A stretch of DNA of 64,000 bases from Ignavibacteriota bacterium (lineage in GTDB: Bacteria; Bacteroidota; Ignavibacteria; UBA10030; SZUA-254): positions 1-64,000 of the forward strand of contig JANYJZ010000002.1 of NCBI GenBank assembly GCA_025358305.1, written 5' to 3'. Positions 16,896 through 26,387 of the stretch are shown piece after piece. Numbering within the stretch: the first letter of the stretch is position 1; each line of letters starts with the position of its first letter. The notes beneath the pieces are model-generated. The model was not told the DNA's origin, ran no database searches, and saw nothing but the letters and a program-made list of their open reading frames with translations. Made by a program: the position numbers and the translations under genes.

Positions 16896-18353
16896 ATGAG
16901 CAAAACGCGCGCTTCGTCACGCCGTACCCGGGGGGTGAACGTCTCTGCGGGGAACTGGGCTCCCGGAACGGAACGGATCGTTGTCGGCGCGCTCGCCCTT
17001 ATCGCCATCGCCGTGCGGTACTACGCCGTCTCATTTCATCCGCTCGTGGCGTGGGACGGGGCCTACTACATCAACTACTTCCGCGATCCAAGCTGGCGGT
17101 GGGTCTTTCCGCCCGGCTACCCTCTCGCCATCGAGTTCTTCCGGTTCTTCGTCGCCGACCCTGTGCTCGCCGCGCAGTACGCCTCCGTCTTCTTCGGCGG
17201 GCTCCTGGTGGTCCCGCTCTTCGTCGTCGCCCGGGAGTTCCTCGACTCCCGCGCCGCGCTTGCCGCCACCGTCATCGCCGTGTTCAACCCTCTCATGATC
17301 CGGTACGGGGCCATGGCGATGTCGGAATCGCAGTTCATCTTCTTCGCCGTGACGGCGTTCGCATGCTACCGGCTACGGTACCATGTATTGTTCGGTGCGG
17401 CGTGCGGCATCGCATACCTGACGCGGCCCGAGGCGCTCCTCTTCTTCGTCCTCATCCTCGGGTACGACGCCTGGAAGCGCCACGATGTGAAGTTCATCGC
17501 CTTTGCCGCTGCGGGGCTCCTTCTGTTCGCGCTCCCGTACATCATCTCCCTGCGCGTTGAGACCGGGACCTGGTCCCTCTCGCCGAAGAGCGATAACCTG
17601 CGCGCCTGGGACGTCGACTGGCGTGCGAACCTTGCCCGGGAAGCACTCGCCCCGGCCGCCCCGACCCCTTCGACGGGCCAGGCGGTCCTGACCTCGCTCT
17701 CGTATTACCCGGAGCACTTTCTCGCCCACGGTGCGAACCTCCTGACCTACGCCGGAGTTCCTGTGCTGGCCGCCGGCCTCTACGGCATCGCCCGGCACCG
17801 GAACATTCTCATGGCAGGGCTCGTCATGTTCCTCCTCTTGCCGTTCTTCGGCCTGAACCCATTCTCCCGGTTCGTGCTGCCCTATATCCCGTTCCTGGCG
17901 GTCTTTGCACTCCTTGCGCTGCGGCACATCCCGAAAGCGGAGTTCTTCTATCTTAGTGTGCTTGTCTGCGTGCTCGGCACCGTGCCGACGCTGTCGGAGA
18001 TCCAGAAGCAGGACGATGACATGATCGAACTCAAGACCGCCGCGCTCGCGATCAAATCCCGCGTCGCGCCGGGCGACATTTTCCTCGACCGGAAACCGTA
18101 CACCGCCTTTTATGCGGACGGGCGGTATACGCAGATCCCGAATGAACCGGTCGACACCATCCTCGCATTCGCAAAGAGGGCCGGCGCGCGGTTCCTCGTC
18201 CTGGGGGAGAGGGTGGTCTACGTGTTCCGTCCCCAGCTCAAGCCGATCCTCTACGGCAAGGAGCCGGCGCTCGCCGCCAAGGGACTCACGACGATCTACG
18301 TCGACGCGCTGCAAACTGGAAGAGGAGTACGAATCTTGGAGATCAACAAATGA
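16896..18353 (+). CDS. GT39-like polytopic glycosyltransferase
   Basis: A 485-residue membrane protein with about ten hydrophobic segments. After the first one is the acidic WDGAYYINYF, followed by WVFPPGYPLAIEFF, as in the first periplasmic loop of ArnT/PMT-type (GT39/GT83) transferases that use polyprenyl-phosphate sugars. A small soluble domain follows the membrane part (from about 370) and ends in GRGVRILEINK. It likely transfers a sugar from the carrier made by the preceding GT2 onto an envelope acceptor. It starts 11 bases after the GT2 stop and overlaps the next gene by four bases (ATGA). Confidence 0.82.
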   Translation: MSKTRASSRRTRGVNVSAGNWAPGTERIVVGALALIAIAVRYYAVSFHPLVAWDGAYYINYFRDPSWRWVFPPGYPLAIEFFRFFVADPVLAAQYASVFFGGLLVVPLFVVAREFLDSRAALAATVIAVFNPLMIRYGAMAMSESQFIFFAVTAFACYRLRYHVLFGAACGIAYLTRPEALLFFVLILGYDAWKRHDVKFIAFAAAGLLLFALPYIISLRVETGTWSLSPKSDNLRAWDVDWRANLAREALAPAAPTPSTGQAVLTSLSYYPEHFLAHGANLLTYAGVPVLAAGLYGIARHRNILMAGLVMFLLLPFFGLNPFSRFVLPYIPFLAVFALLALRHIPKAEFFYLSVLVCVLGTVPTLSEIQKQDDDMIELKTAALAIKSRVAPGDIFLDRKPYTAFYADGRYTQIPNEPVDTILAFAKRAGARFLVLGERVVYVFRPQLKPILYGKEPALAAKGLTTIYVDALQTGRGVRILEINK

Positions 18354-19438
18354 AACTTACGGTGAACGACCTGAAACGCGACTGCCGTTCGTTCCGCGGC
18401 GACCTACCCTGCAAACCGCACAAGGAACACGGCGTCCACTGCGTCGACGCGAACGGGAAGGACTGCACGCACTACGACCCCGTGCGCAAACGGATCCTCA
18501 TCGTCAAACTTGGGGCCCTCGGCGACGTCATCCGGACGACGACGCTCCTCCGAAAGATCAAGAAGGACGAGCCCCAAGCCGAGATCTGGTGGCTGACGCT
18601 CTCGCCCGACGTGCTGCCGAAGGGGATCGACGTCGTCCTGGCGTTCACGCCGCAGAGCTTGGCGACGCTGGAGGCGGTGAGCTTCGACGCCCTCTACAAC
18701 CTCGACAAGGAAAAGGAGGCGTGCGCGCTCACATCGAAGATCTCCGCAACCGTCAAGAAGGGGTTCACGCTCGTTGACGGGAAGGCCGCGCCGATCGACC
18801 GGGACGCGGAGCACAAGTATCTCACGGGCGTCTTCGACGACCTGAGCAAGGCGAACACGAAGAGCTATCAGGAGGAGATCTTCGAGATCTGCGGCTATCG
18901 GTTCGCCGGCGAGACCTACATGATGCCCGAACTTGGTACGTTCGCCTGGAAGCTCCCGAAGAAGAAGCGGATCATCGGGCTCAACACCGGCTGCGGCGGC
19001 CGCTGGACCTCCAGGCTCTGGCCCGAGGAGTACTGGTCTAAGCTCGCCAAACAGCTCAAGAAGGCGGGATACGTCCCGCTCCTCCTCGGCGGCGAACTGG
19101 AGCATGAGAAGAACGTCCGTCTTGCGAAAAAGAGCGGCGCCCTCTACCTGGGGCATTTTCCCCTGAAGCAGTTCCTGAGCGAGATGAACCAGTGCGAGCT
19201 CGTCGTCACCGCGGTGACGATGGGGATGCACTTCGCCATCGGACTGGAGAAGAAGATCGTGCTCTTCAATAACATCTTCAACAAGCATGAGTTCGAGCTC
19301 TACGGGAAGGGGGAGATCCTCGAGCCGGATTTCGAGTGTGACTGCTTTTACGCCCCGATCTGCCCGAACGACTGCATGCAGTACCTTGAGGTGAAGACCG
19401 TGTTCGATTCCTGCACTCGGCTCCTCAAGAAGAAGTAG
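18350..19438 (+). CDS. Family 9 glycosyltransferase with cysteine clusters at both ends
   Basis: The 362-residue protein has a GT9 (heptosyltransferase-like) core: RILIVKLGALGDVIRTTTLLRKIK from residue 48, and a second Rossmann half with NTGCGGRWTSRLWPEEYWSKLAKQL and PLLLGGE. Outside the core are cysteines at C12, C21, C31 and C39 in the N-terminal 40 residues, and C330, C332, C338, C342 and C355 at the C-terminus (DCFYAPICPNDC). They could bind zinc or an Fe-S centre or form disulfides, which is unusual for GT9. It overlaps the GT39-like gene by four bases and is probably a cytoplasmic, membrane-associated enzyme of surface glycan synthesis. Acceptor and sugar are unknown. Confidence 0.85.
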   Translation: MKLTVNDLKRDCRSFRGDLPCKPHKEHGVHCVDANGKDCTHYDPVRKRILIVKLGALGDVIRTTTLLRKIKKDEPQAEIWWLTLSPDVLPKGIDVVLAFTPQSLATLEAVSFDALYNLDKEKEACALTSKISATVKKGFTLVDGKAAPIDRDAEHKYLTGVFDDLSKANTKSYQEEIFEICGYRFAGETYMMPELGTFAWKLPKKKRIIGLNTGCGGRWTSRLWPEEYWSKLAKQLKKAGYVPLLLGGELEHEKNVRLAKKSGALYLGHFPLKQFLSEMNQCELVVTAVTMGMHFAIGLEKKIVLFNNIFNKHEFELYGKGEILEPDFECDCFYAPICPNDCMQYLEVKTVFDSCTRLLKKK

Positions 19439-19446
19439 CCGACGCG

Positions 19447-21738
19447 ATGGCGAAGCATCCATCCCGGAACCGTTCACAGGATTCACCCGGCATCCTGCCC
19501 GCGATGCGCCACTGGCACGCTCTGGGGCTCATCGCGCTCATGGTCGTGTTCTTCTTCCGCGACATCCTCTTCCAGAAGGCGTTCTTCTGGGAGGACTTCA
19601 TCTATCAGTATTATGCGTTCCGGGACTTCGCGGCCGTCTCGCTGTCCCACGGCCACCTCCCCTTGTGGAACCCGTACACCTTCAACGGGATGCCGTTCCA
19701 AGCCGACATCCAGACCGCGTTCTTCTACATCCCGAACCTCCTTCTGACGTTCGCCGTACAGGGGGACCGACTCCACTTCTTCTGGGTGGAGGCTCTCATC
19801 ATCGCGCATTTCGTGCTCGCGGGGTTCTCGATGTACCTTCTCACGGAGGACCTCGGCCTCGAGCGGCCGTATGCGCTGTTCAGCGGCATTGTCTATGCGT
19901 TCTCCGGGTTCATGATCACCCACGCGATCCACCACACGTTCATCTCGCAGGTGGCGTGGACGCCGCTCGTTCTCCTCTTGTTCCGCAAAGCCGTCCTCGG
20001 CCGCTCGGTCGTTTCGATGATCCTCGCGGGCCTCGTCCTCGGGCACTCGATCCTTGGGGGATCGCCGCAGTTCTCGCTCTATACGTTCGTTTTCCTCTTC
20101 GCGTACGCATGCTTCGAGTTCGTCTCCTCGTTGCGTTCCGACGCCAAGAAGGCCTGGTCGATGGTCCCGTTCGCCGCGGGCGTGATCGCGATCGCCCTCG
20201 CCCTGACTGCGATCCAGCTCCTGCCGACCATCGAGCTCGCGGGCCTCTCGGCGAGGTCGGAGATCACCTTCCAGAAGTCGGCGGAAAGCTCGCTCCAGTG
20301 GCCGCAGCTCATCACCCCGTTCATACCGAAGTATTTCGGCGCGTCGGGAGCCCAAGGTACGACCTATTGGCTTACGCCGACATCGTGGGACTACTGGGAG
20401 ACCTGCCTCTACGTCGGCATACCGGGCATCGCGTTCGTCGCCGGAGCGATCCCGCTCCTGCGCAAGAACCGGATTGTGGCGTTTTTCTTCGGGGTGGTCG
20501 TCTTCTCGATTCTGTACGCGCTCGGTGACAACTTTTTTCTCCATGCGTTCTTCTTTCGGTTCGTCCCGGGGTTCGACAAGTTCCGGATACCGGGGAGGAT
20601 GTCGTTCCTGTTCACCTTGAGCGCTGCGATCCTGAGCGGGTTCGGTCTCCGGTGGCTCTTGAGCGCAATGGCCGGCCGGGCCAAGCACTTCGACCGGTTC
20701 CTCATCGCCGCCGCCGGTATCGGCGCGCTCCTCTGGATCGGAGGCCAAGCAGGGATGTTCATCCCGTCGCCCAATGCGCAGTTCTACTCCCAGGTCCATC
20801 CACAGGCCGCGGCGGAGGCGACGGCGGCATTCGCGCTCATCCTGGCCTTGTGCGTGCTCCTGTTCCTGGCGAAGCGGAAGGTCCTCACCGCGACGGCCGC
20901 GCTCGCAGCGATCCTCCTCCTCCAGGTGATCGACGTGAACGTGTTCGGGTTCAACCAGAACAACGGATCGCTCAGCCCTGAGGAGTACTACGGACGCACG
21001 GCGGACATCGTGAACATGCTGAAGAAGGCGGGGGAGAAGGAGTACTTCCGCATCAACTCGCGCCTGGGCGGCGCCATGATCCTCGACCGAAACCAGGGGA
21101 TGGTCGACCGGGTCTTCCTCATGGAAGGATATACGCCGCTGAGCCTTCAGCGCATTTACACTCCCGGCCGCGATTGGTCGGGCATCTGCGACATTCTGAA
21201 CGCGCGGTACAGGATCAGCGTCGACCAGCAGAAGCACACCATGGGCATCGAGGTCGCCGAGCATCCCCTGCCCCGGGCATACATGGTCTATGACGCGAGG
21301 ATCATGCAAGATTCGCTCGTGTCGCCGTTCATGACGAGCACCGCGTTCGATCCGACCCGGATGGTCGTTCTCGAGGAGCACCCCGGCCTGCCAGTCACTG
21401 ACACCGCCTACGCCGCGTCATCGTCGGCTTCGATCATCGCGTACAGCGAGAATGAGATCGCGCTCGCCGTCGAGACGCCGAAGAACGGCTATCTCGTCCT
21501 CTCCGAGATCTATTACCCGGGTTGGAACGCGTATATCGACGGGGCGAAGCAGGAGGTCTTCCGCGCTGACTGGAACCTCAGAGCCGTCGCGGTCCCCGGC
21601 GGGACGCATACGGTCGTGGTCCGGTTCGAACCTGCATCGTTCACGCGCGGGGCGTGGATCTCCTCGTTCGCGCTCCTCTTCTCACTTGCGGGCCTCGTGG
21701 TGTTCCGGCGCGCGCCGCGCACGGCGGCGCCGGCATGA
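19447..21738 (+). CDS. YfhO family polytopic membrane protein
   Basis: A 763-residue protein with an N-terminal membrane half of about 12 segments and a soluble C-terminal part. The first periplasmic loop has LWNPYTFNGMPFQADIQTAFFYIPN, and the end carries the YfhO-type NGYLVLSEIYYPGWNAYIDG with VPGGTHTVVVRFEP, followed by a last membrane helix. YfhO proteins are GT-C-like and in Firmicutes take part in glycosylation of wall or lipoteichoic polymers; here a role in modifying lipid-linked or surface glycan is inferred. It overlaps the next gene by four bases (ATGA). A second, diverged YfhO protein is encoded at 38692. Confidence 0.87.
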   Translation: MAKHPSRNRSQDSPGILPAMRHWHALGLIALMVVFFFRDILFQKAFFWEDFIYQYYAFRDFAAVSLSHGHLPLWNPYTFNGMPFQADIQTAFFYIPNLLLTFAVQGDRLHFFWVEALIIAHFVLAGFSMYLLTEDLGLERPYALFSGIVYAFSGFMITHAIHHTFISQVAWTPLVLLLFRKAVLGRSVVSMILAGLVLGHSILGGSPQFSLYTFVFLFAYACFEFVSSLRSDAKKAWSMVPFAAGVIAIALALTAIQLLPTIELAGLSARSEITFQKSAESSLQWPQLITPFIPKYFGASGAQGTTYWLTPTSWDYWETCLYVGIPGIAFVAGAIPLLRKNRIVAFFFGVVVFSILYALGDNFFLHAFFFRFVPGFDKFRIPGRMSFLFTLSAAILSGFGLRWLLSAMAGRAKHFDRFLIAAAGIGALLWIGGQAGMFIPSPNAQFYSQVHPQAAAEATAAFALILALCVLLFLAKRKVLTATAALAAILLLQVIDVNVFGFNQNNGSLSPEEYYGRTADIVNMLKKAGEKEYFRINSRLGGAMILDRNQGMVDRVFLMEGYTPLSLQRIYTPGRDWSGICDILNARYRISVDQQKHTMGIEVAEHPLPRAYMVYDARIMQDSLVSPFMTSTAFDPTRMVVLEEHPGLPVTDTAYAASSSASIIAYSENEIALAVETPKNGYLVLSEIYYPGWNAYIDGAKQEVFRADWNLRAVAVPGGTHTVVVRFEPASFTRGAWISSFALLFSLAGLVVFRRAPRTAAPA

Positions 21739-22874
21739 AGATCCTCATCGTCGGCACGGCGTTTCCCTTGAGAGGCGGGATCGCGCATTTCAACGGGCTC
21801 CTCGCCTCGCATCTCGCGAAGCGCCATATCGTGGAGACCATCACCTTCCGGCGTCAGTATCCTTCGTTCCTCTTCCCCGGCACGACGCAGTCGGAGACGG
21901 GGGGGACCCCGCCGGACGTCACGCCCGCGCCGGCGCTCATCGATTCGATCAATCCCTTCAACTGGATCGCCGTCGCCCGCGAGATCCGCAGGCGCGGGCC
22001 CGACCTCCTGATCTTCAAGTATTGGCTCCCGTTCTTCGGCCCCTGCTTCGGGACGATCGCGAAGTGTGCGAAGCGCGGGACGCGCACGAATGTGATCTTC
22101 ATCTGCGACAACATCGTCCCGCACGAACGCCGTCCCGGGGATATCCTCTTCACGAACTACGCGTTTCGGCAAGCCGACGCGTTCATCGTCCAGTCCGACG
22201 CGGTCGAGCGGGACCTGCTTGAGCGTTTTCCGGGACGGCGATATAAAAAAGTTCCCCATCCGGTCTACGAGAACTTCGGCGCGCGGATCGACAAGGATCG
22301 CGCCCGGGCGACCTTGGGTATTGCGGCAAAAAAAGTTTTGCTATATTTCGGGTATGTCCGCCCGTATAAGGGCGTGCTCGTGCTCCTTGAAGCGGTGAAG
22401 CGGCTGAAGGACGCCGGCGCCGCCGAGGATCTCGTCGTTCTCATCGTCGGGGAGTATTACGACGACGAGTCGAAGTACCGGGGCTGCGCCTCGGAGCTCG
22501 CACTGGGGGATTCGGTCCGGTTCGTCTCGGAATACGTTCCGAACGACCAGGTGGGGAGATATTTCAGCGCGGCGGACGCGGTAGTCCTGCCGTACCTGTC
22601 GGCGACGCAAAGCGGCATCGCCCAGATCGCCTACAATTTTGACACGCCGGTAATCGCAACCGAGGTCGGCGGACTCGCCGAGGTGGCCCGAGACGGCGTG
22701 ACAGGGTACGTCGTGCCGCCGAACGACCCCGGCGCACTGGCGAGCGCCATCCGGCGTTTCTATGACGAAGGGCGCGGTCCGGCATTTTCGGCGAACGTGG
22801 CCGAGGAGAAGAAAAAATACTCCTGGGACCGTCTCGTCTCAAGCATTGAAGAACTTTCGGGAATGAGCGCATGA
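21735..22874 (+). CDS. Family 4 (group 1) glycosyltransferase
   Basis: A 379-residue GT-B enzyme. It starts MKILIVGTAFPLRGGIAHFNG (glycine-rich N-terminal loop), and the C-terminal half has LLYFGYVRPYKGVLVLLEAV and VVLPYLSATQSGIAQIAYNFDTPVIATEVGGLAE, the nucleotide-sugar binding region of GT4. ATG 21735 overlaps the YfhO stop in ATGA and matches the fold start, while an earlier frame from 21654 reads through YfhO sequence. It is cytoplasmic and adds one sugar of the envelope glycan; which one is unknown. Confidence 0.9.
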   Translation: MKILIVGTAFPLRGGIAHFNGLLASHLAKRHIVETITFRRQYPSFLFPGTTQSETGGTPPDVTPAPALIDSINPFNWIAVAREIRRRGPDLLIFKYWLPFFGPCFGTIAKCAKRGTRTNVIFICDNIVPHERRPGDILFTNYAFRQADAFIVQSDAVERDLLERFPGRRYKKVPHPVYENFGARIDKDRARATLGIAAKKVLLYFGYVRPYKGVLVLLEAVKRLKDAGAAEDLVVLIVGEYYDDESKYRGCASELALGDSVRFVSEYVPNDQVGRYFSAADAVVLPYLSATQSGIAQIAYNFDTPVIATEVGGLAEVARDGVTGYVVPPNDPGALASAIRRFYDEGRGPAFSANVAEEKKKYSWDRLVSSIEELSGMSA

Positions 22875-23983
22875 GCAAGCATATCGCGGTCGTGTTTGGT
22901 ACGCGGCCCGAGACCATCAAGATGGCTCCGGTCGTGAAGGAGCTCGAGCGCCGCGGCGTCGGGCACTCGGTCATCGTCACGGCGCAGCACCGCGGAATGC
23001 TCGACCAAATGCTCGAGGTCTTTTCGATCACGCCTGCGCACGACCTCAACGTCATGCTCCACAACCAGGACCTCTTCCACGTGACGACCGCCGTCCTGAA
23101 CCAGATCAAGCCGATCCTGGCGGCCGAACGGCCCGGAGCGCTCCTTGTCCAGGGCGATACGACGACGACCTTTGCCGCGAGCCTTGCGGCGTTCTATCTC
23201 AAGATCCCCGTCGGCCACGTCGAGGCGGGACTTCGGACGTGGAACAAGTACGACCCGTTCCCCGAAGAGATCAACCGACAGCTCACGACGAGGCTCACCG
23301 ACCTGCACTTCACGCCGACCGACTGGGGAAAGCGGAATCTCCTCGCCGAAGGGGTGAACCCGGCGGCGATCTTCACCACCGGGAACACCGTGATCGATGC
23401 CCTCCTCATGACGGTCGATCCCGCGTACACGTTCGCCGATCCCACGCTGGGAAAGATCGATTTTCAGAACCGAAAGGTCATCCTCCTCACCTCGCACCGC
23501 CGGGAGAACTTCGGCGAGCCGATGAAGGAGATCTTCCGGGCCTGCCGCGAGCTCGTGGAGTCGCATCCGGACGTGGAGCTCGTCTATCCTGTCCACCCGA
23601 ACCCTAACGTGCAGGCGAGCGCCAAGGAGATCTTGGCCGGCGTCGCCCGCGTCCACCTCATCGAGCCGATGGACTACCGCCCGTTCGTTCAGCTCATGAA
23701 CAAGTGCACCCTCATTCTCACCGACTCTGGCGGCGTGCAGGAAGAGGCGCCGAGCCTCGGCAAGCCGGTGCTCGTCCTGCGGAACACGACCGAGCGGCCT
23801 GAGGCGATCGAGGCCGGAACCGGGATCCTCGTGGGGACCGACCGGGCGCGCATCGTGAAGGAAGCCACGAGGCTCCTCACCGACAATGCGGCGTATGCGG
23901 ACATGGCCAACCAGATCAACCCCTACGGCGACGGCAAGGCCTCCGGACGCATTGTGGACGTTCTCCTCAAGCATATCTCCTGA
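22871..23983 (+). CDS. wecB: UDP-N-acetylglucosamine 2-epimerase (non-hydrolysing)
   Basis: The 370-residue protein matches WecB/MnaA closely. It contains VFGTRPETIKMAPVVKEL at residues 8-25, the catalytic-site VEAGLRT and EEINRQLTTRLTDLHFTPT, HRREN, and the UDP-binding LTDSGGVQEEAPSLGKPVLVLR with NTTERPEAIEAGT. The enzyme interconverts UDP-GlcNAc and UDP-ManNAc, precursors of many surface polysaccharides. It overlaps the GT4 gene by four bases and the next GT2 by one base, so the products are likely used together. ManNAc, or a sugar derived from it, is therefore a probable component of the glycan made here. Confidence 0.95.
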   Translation: MSKHIAVVFGTRPETIKMAPVVKELERRGVGHSVIVTAQHRGMLDQMLEVFSITPAHDLNVMLHNQDLFHVTTAVLNQIKPILAAERPGALLVQGDTTTTFAASLAAFYLKIPVGHVEAGLRTWNKYDPFPEEINRQLTTRLTDLHFTPTDWGKRNLLAEGVNPAAIFTTGNTVIDALLMTVDPAYTFADPTLGKIDFQNRKVILLTSHRRENFGEPMKEIFRACRELVESHPDVELVYPVHPNPNVQASAKEILAGVARVHLIEPMDYRPFVQLMNKCTLILTDSGGVQEEAPSLGKPVLVLRNTTERPEAIEAGTGILVGTDRARIVKEATRLLTDNAAYADMANQINPYGDGKASGRIVDVLLKHIS

Positions 23984-24900
23984 TGGCGGCGGACTTCCCC
24001 TCGGTGTTCGCTGCGGTCCTTCACTACGGCGTAAAACCCGACGGGAGCGCCAGGGCGCTTCTCAAGGAAACGCTCGATTCCCTCTTGAAGATGACCTACC
24101 CGCATGTCACCCTTGCGGTTGTCGACAACGGCTCGACCGACGGCAGCCTCGAGATGGTGCGCGAAGAGTATCCGGGCGTGCTCCTTATCGCCAACGGCGC
24201 GAATCTCGGCGTCGGAGAGGGCTATAACGTGGGTCTGCGCGAAGGGCTCAAGCGCGGCGCCGACTGGGTGTTCCTCCTCAACAACGACATCTTCGCCGGC
24301 CCGGACATGCTCTCCGCGATGATTGAGGCGGGCATGAGCGACCCGAAGATCGGCATCCTGGGTCCCAAGACCTACTTCTCCGCGGAGCCCACGACATTCT
24401 GGTATGCCGGCGGAAGGGTGAACTTCTTTACGGGCGTCGTCTCCCACCGGGGAATCCGCGAGCTTGACCGGGGCCAGTACGACCCGACGGAGGACACCGG
24501 CTACGTCAACGGCTGCGCCATGCTCATCCGCCGCAGCGTCATCGACGCGATCGGGTTCATGGACCACGCGTTCCACCCCGCCTACGGCGAGGATGCGGAC
24601 TTTTCGCTCCGGGCGCTCCGTGCCGGCTTCCGTCTCGTGTACGTCGGGGAGGCGAAGCTCTGGCACCGCGTGTCGGCTTCCAGCGGCGGCGGCGCGACGC
24701 CGCTCAAGACCACGCTCAAGACGGAGCACAACTTTCTCCTTCTCCGCCGCTACGCGCGCTGGTATCACTGGCTTACCATCCCCTGGTGCGTCGGCGCGGT
24801 GGCGCTCGTCTTCATCCTCCGCGAGCTTCTTCAGGGGAACTTCCGCATCGTGGCTGCCCTGGGCAAAGGAATCGTTTCCATCTTCCGGAAGGCCTCCTGA
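23983..24900 (+). CDS. Family 2 glycosyltransferase (rhamnosyltransferase-like)
   Basis: A 305-residue GT2 enzyme: SVFAAVLHYG at the start, AVVDNGSTDGSLEMVREEYP, the metal-binding FLLNNDIFAGPD, and GYVNGCAMLIRRSVIDAIGFMDHAFHPAYGEDADFSLRALRAGF, the acceptor-site block of the WbbL/rhamnosyltransferase-type branch. A hydrophobic C-terminal stretch (about 265-285) may attach it to the membrane. Its start overlaps the stop of the epimerase gene by one base, and its own stop overlaps the flippase start by one base. Confidence 0.9.
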   Translation: MAADFPSVFAAVLHYGVKPDGSARALLKETLDSLLKMTYPHVTLAVVDNGSTDGSLEMVREEYPGVLLIANGANLGVGEGYNVGLREGLKRGADWVFLLNNDIFAGPDMLSAMIEAGMSDPKIGILGPKTYFSAEPTTFWYAGGRVNFFTGVVSHRGIRELDRGQYDPTEDTGYVNGCAMLIRRSVIDAIGFMDHAFHPAYGEDADFSLRALRAGFRLVYVGEAKLWHRVSASSGGGATPLKTTLKTEHNFLLLRRYARWYHWLTIPWCVGAVALVFILRELLQGNFRIVAALGKGIVSIFRKAS

Positions 24901-26225
24901 TGCAGTTCGGGCGGCACATCGGCAAGGGGCTTTGGGCGTTCGCCGATAAGGCGCTTCCGGCCTTCTACGGCATCGGGTTCATTCTCCTGGTCATTCGCGT
25001 TCTGCCGGAAGGGGAGTACGGCGCGTTCGTTGTCGTGCAGTCGCTCTATATGATCATCGCGGCGCTCGGCGGCGCGCTTGCCCTGCAGCCGCTGACAAAG
25101 TTCGGCGCGGAGACGAAGGAGAACGGGGCCTACATCGTCGCCGGACTCGGCATGATTACCGCATTCTTCGCCGCAGCATCGCTCCTGACGTTTGTTGGAG
25201 GCCCGCTCCTCCTCTCGTTGGTCAGCCCGCACGACGACGGAAAGGTGGCTTCGCTCCTGCGCTACATGCCGCTTCTTCTCTTCTCGGGACTCTACCGGAC
25301 GTTCGCGGTGAGCCTCCTCCAGACGACGTACGCCGTCGCTCGCATCTTCTGGATCGACGCCGTCTACTTCCTCGGGACGCTCGGCCTCATCGCCGGCATG
25401 GGGGCCCTCGGGCGGTTCACGAGCGCCTCGGACCTCGTCGTCCTCATTATTGCGGGACAAACCGCCTCGACGCTTCTCGCGCTCGTCCTCTCGCGCAGGG
25501 AGATGTCTGTCCGCTTGACGTTCAGCCGTCAGGCCCTGGCGGCGATGTGGCATTTTGGGAAATACACGTTCGGGGGAAGCTCCGTCTACTCGGTCTTCTC
25601 CCAGATGGATATTTTCTTCATCTCGTCGTTCGTCGGCGTCGCGGGCGTCGCGGTCTACAGCGCTTCCAAGATATTTACGAGGATCTTCGACATGCTCGCG
25701 CAGGTGGCCCAGATGTTCCTCATCCCGTTCTCGTCCAAGGCTTACAAGGAGGGAGCCATCGAGAAGATGCGGATCACCGCCGAAAAGGCCATCTGCTTCT
25801 CGACGCTGCTGCTCCTGCCGGTCTTCCTCGCGATGGTGTTTCTCCCCGGACCGATGATGCATCTGCTCTACAAGGGAAAGTACGACCACGGCGCCATCAT
25901 CGTGCAGATCTTCGGCTTTCTCGCCCTTGTGAACCCCTGGAACGTCGTCCTGTCGAACTACATTGTCGGCATCGGGAAGGCGCGCGAAACGTTTTACTAT
26001 GCGCTCCTCTTCCTGGCGCTCGCAGGCCTCTCGATGTATTTCCTGACGTCGTGGTTCGGCGTCGCCGGAGCGGCCTTGGGGTATGTCGGGTCGTTCGCCG
26101 CCATTTCGCTCCTCTTCTTCCTCTTCATCCAGCGCTTCTTCCGCCTGACGCTGGCAAGTGTCGCAGGCCGGGTCGCGGACTTCTGGATGTTTGTCCGCCA
26201 GTCTCTCGGACGTGTCCGCCCCTAG
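24900..26225 (+). CDS. Wzx-type polysaccharide flippase (MOP superfamily)
   Basis: A 441-residue protein with about 12 membrane segments. The N-terminus, LWAFADKALPAFYGIGFILLVIRVLPEGEYGAFVVVQSL, is typical of Wzx/RfbX flippases, which move lipid-linked oligosaccharide across the inner membrane. ATG 24900 overlaps the previous stop (TGATG) and places the first membrane helix at the normal position. Its presence implies a Wzx/Wzy-like assembly route for the glycan. It is the last gene before the transposon, which landed 79 bases beyond its stop. Confidence 0.88.
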   Translation: MQFGRHIGKGLWAFADKALPAFYGIGFILLVIRVLPEGEYGAFVVVQSLYMIIAALGGALALQPLTKFGAETKENGAYIVAGLGMITAFFAAASLLTFVGGPLLLSLVSPHDDGKVASLLRYMPLLLFSGLYRTFAVSLLQTTYAVARIFWIDAVYFLGTLGLIAGMGALGRFTSASDLVVLIIAGQTASTLLALVLSRREMSVRLTFSRQALAAMWHFGKYTFGGSSVYSVFSQMDIFFISSFVGVAGVAVYSASKIFTRIFDMLAQVAQMFLIPFSSKAYKEGAIEKMRITAEKAICFSTLLLLPVFLAMVFLPGPMMHLLYKGKYDHGAIIVQIFGFLALVNPWNVVLSNYIVGIGKARETFYYALLFLALAGLSMYFLTSWFGVAGAALGYVGSFAAISLLFFLFIQRFFRLTLASVAGRVADFWMFVRQSLGRVRP

Positions 26226-26296
26226 GGGGAGGATCACTGACCCGCGGTATCGGCCTCGTTCCTGAACGGCGTGCGCGCCGCGTGGATGCGGCCCCG

Positions 26297-26323
26297 GTCC
26301 GGCCGGTAGTGTCTCAGTTTGAA
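26297..26323 (+). repeat. Left target duplication and left terminal inverted repeat
   Basis: The 8-bp GTCCGGCC (26297-26304) is followed directly by the 19-bp end GGTAGTGTCTCAGTTTGAA (26305-26323). Both recur at the right end, the 19-mer in inverted orientation without any mismatch. Confidence 0.95.
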
Positions 26324-26355
26324 TTGGCTTTTTTCAGAGGAAGAATGTACCTTAT
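26324..26355 (+). promoter_or_regulatory. Predicted promoter just inside the left transposon end
   Basis: TTG at 26324-26326, immediately after the terminal repeat, 21 bases, then TACCTTAT at 26348-26355. It would drive the two-gene rightward cassette. Confidence 0.45.
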
Positions 26356-26387
26356 GCGTAAATACCAATCTACCTATATAAAATCGA

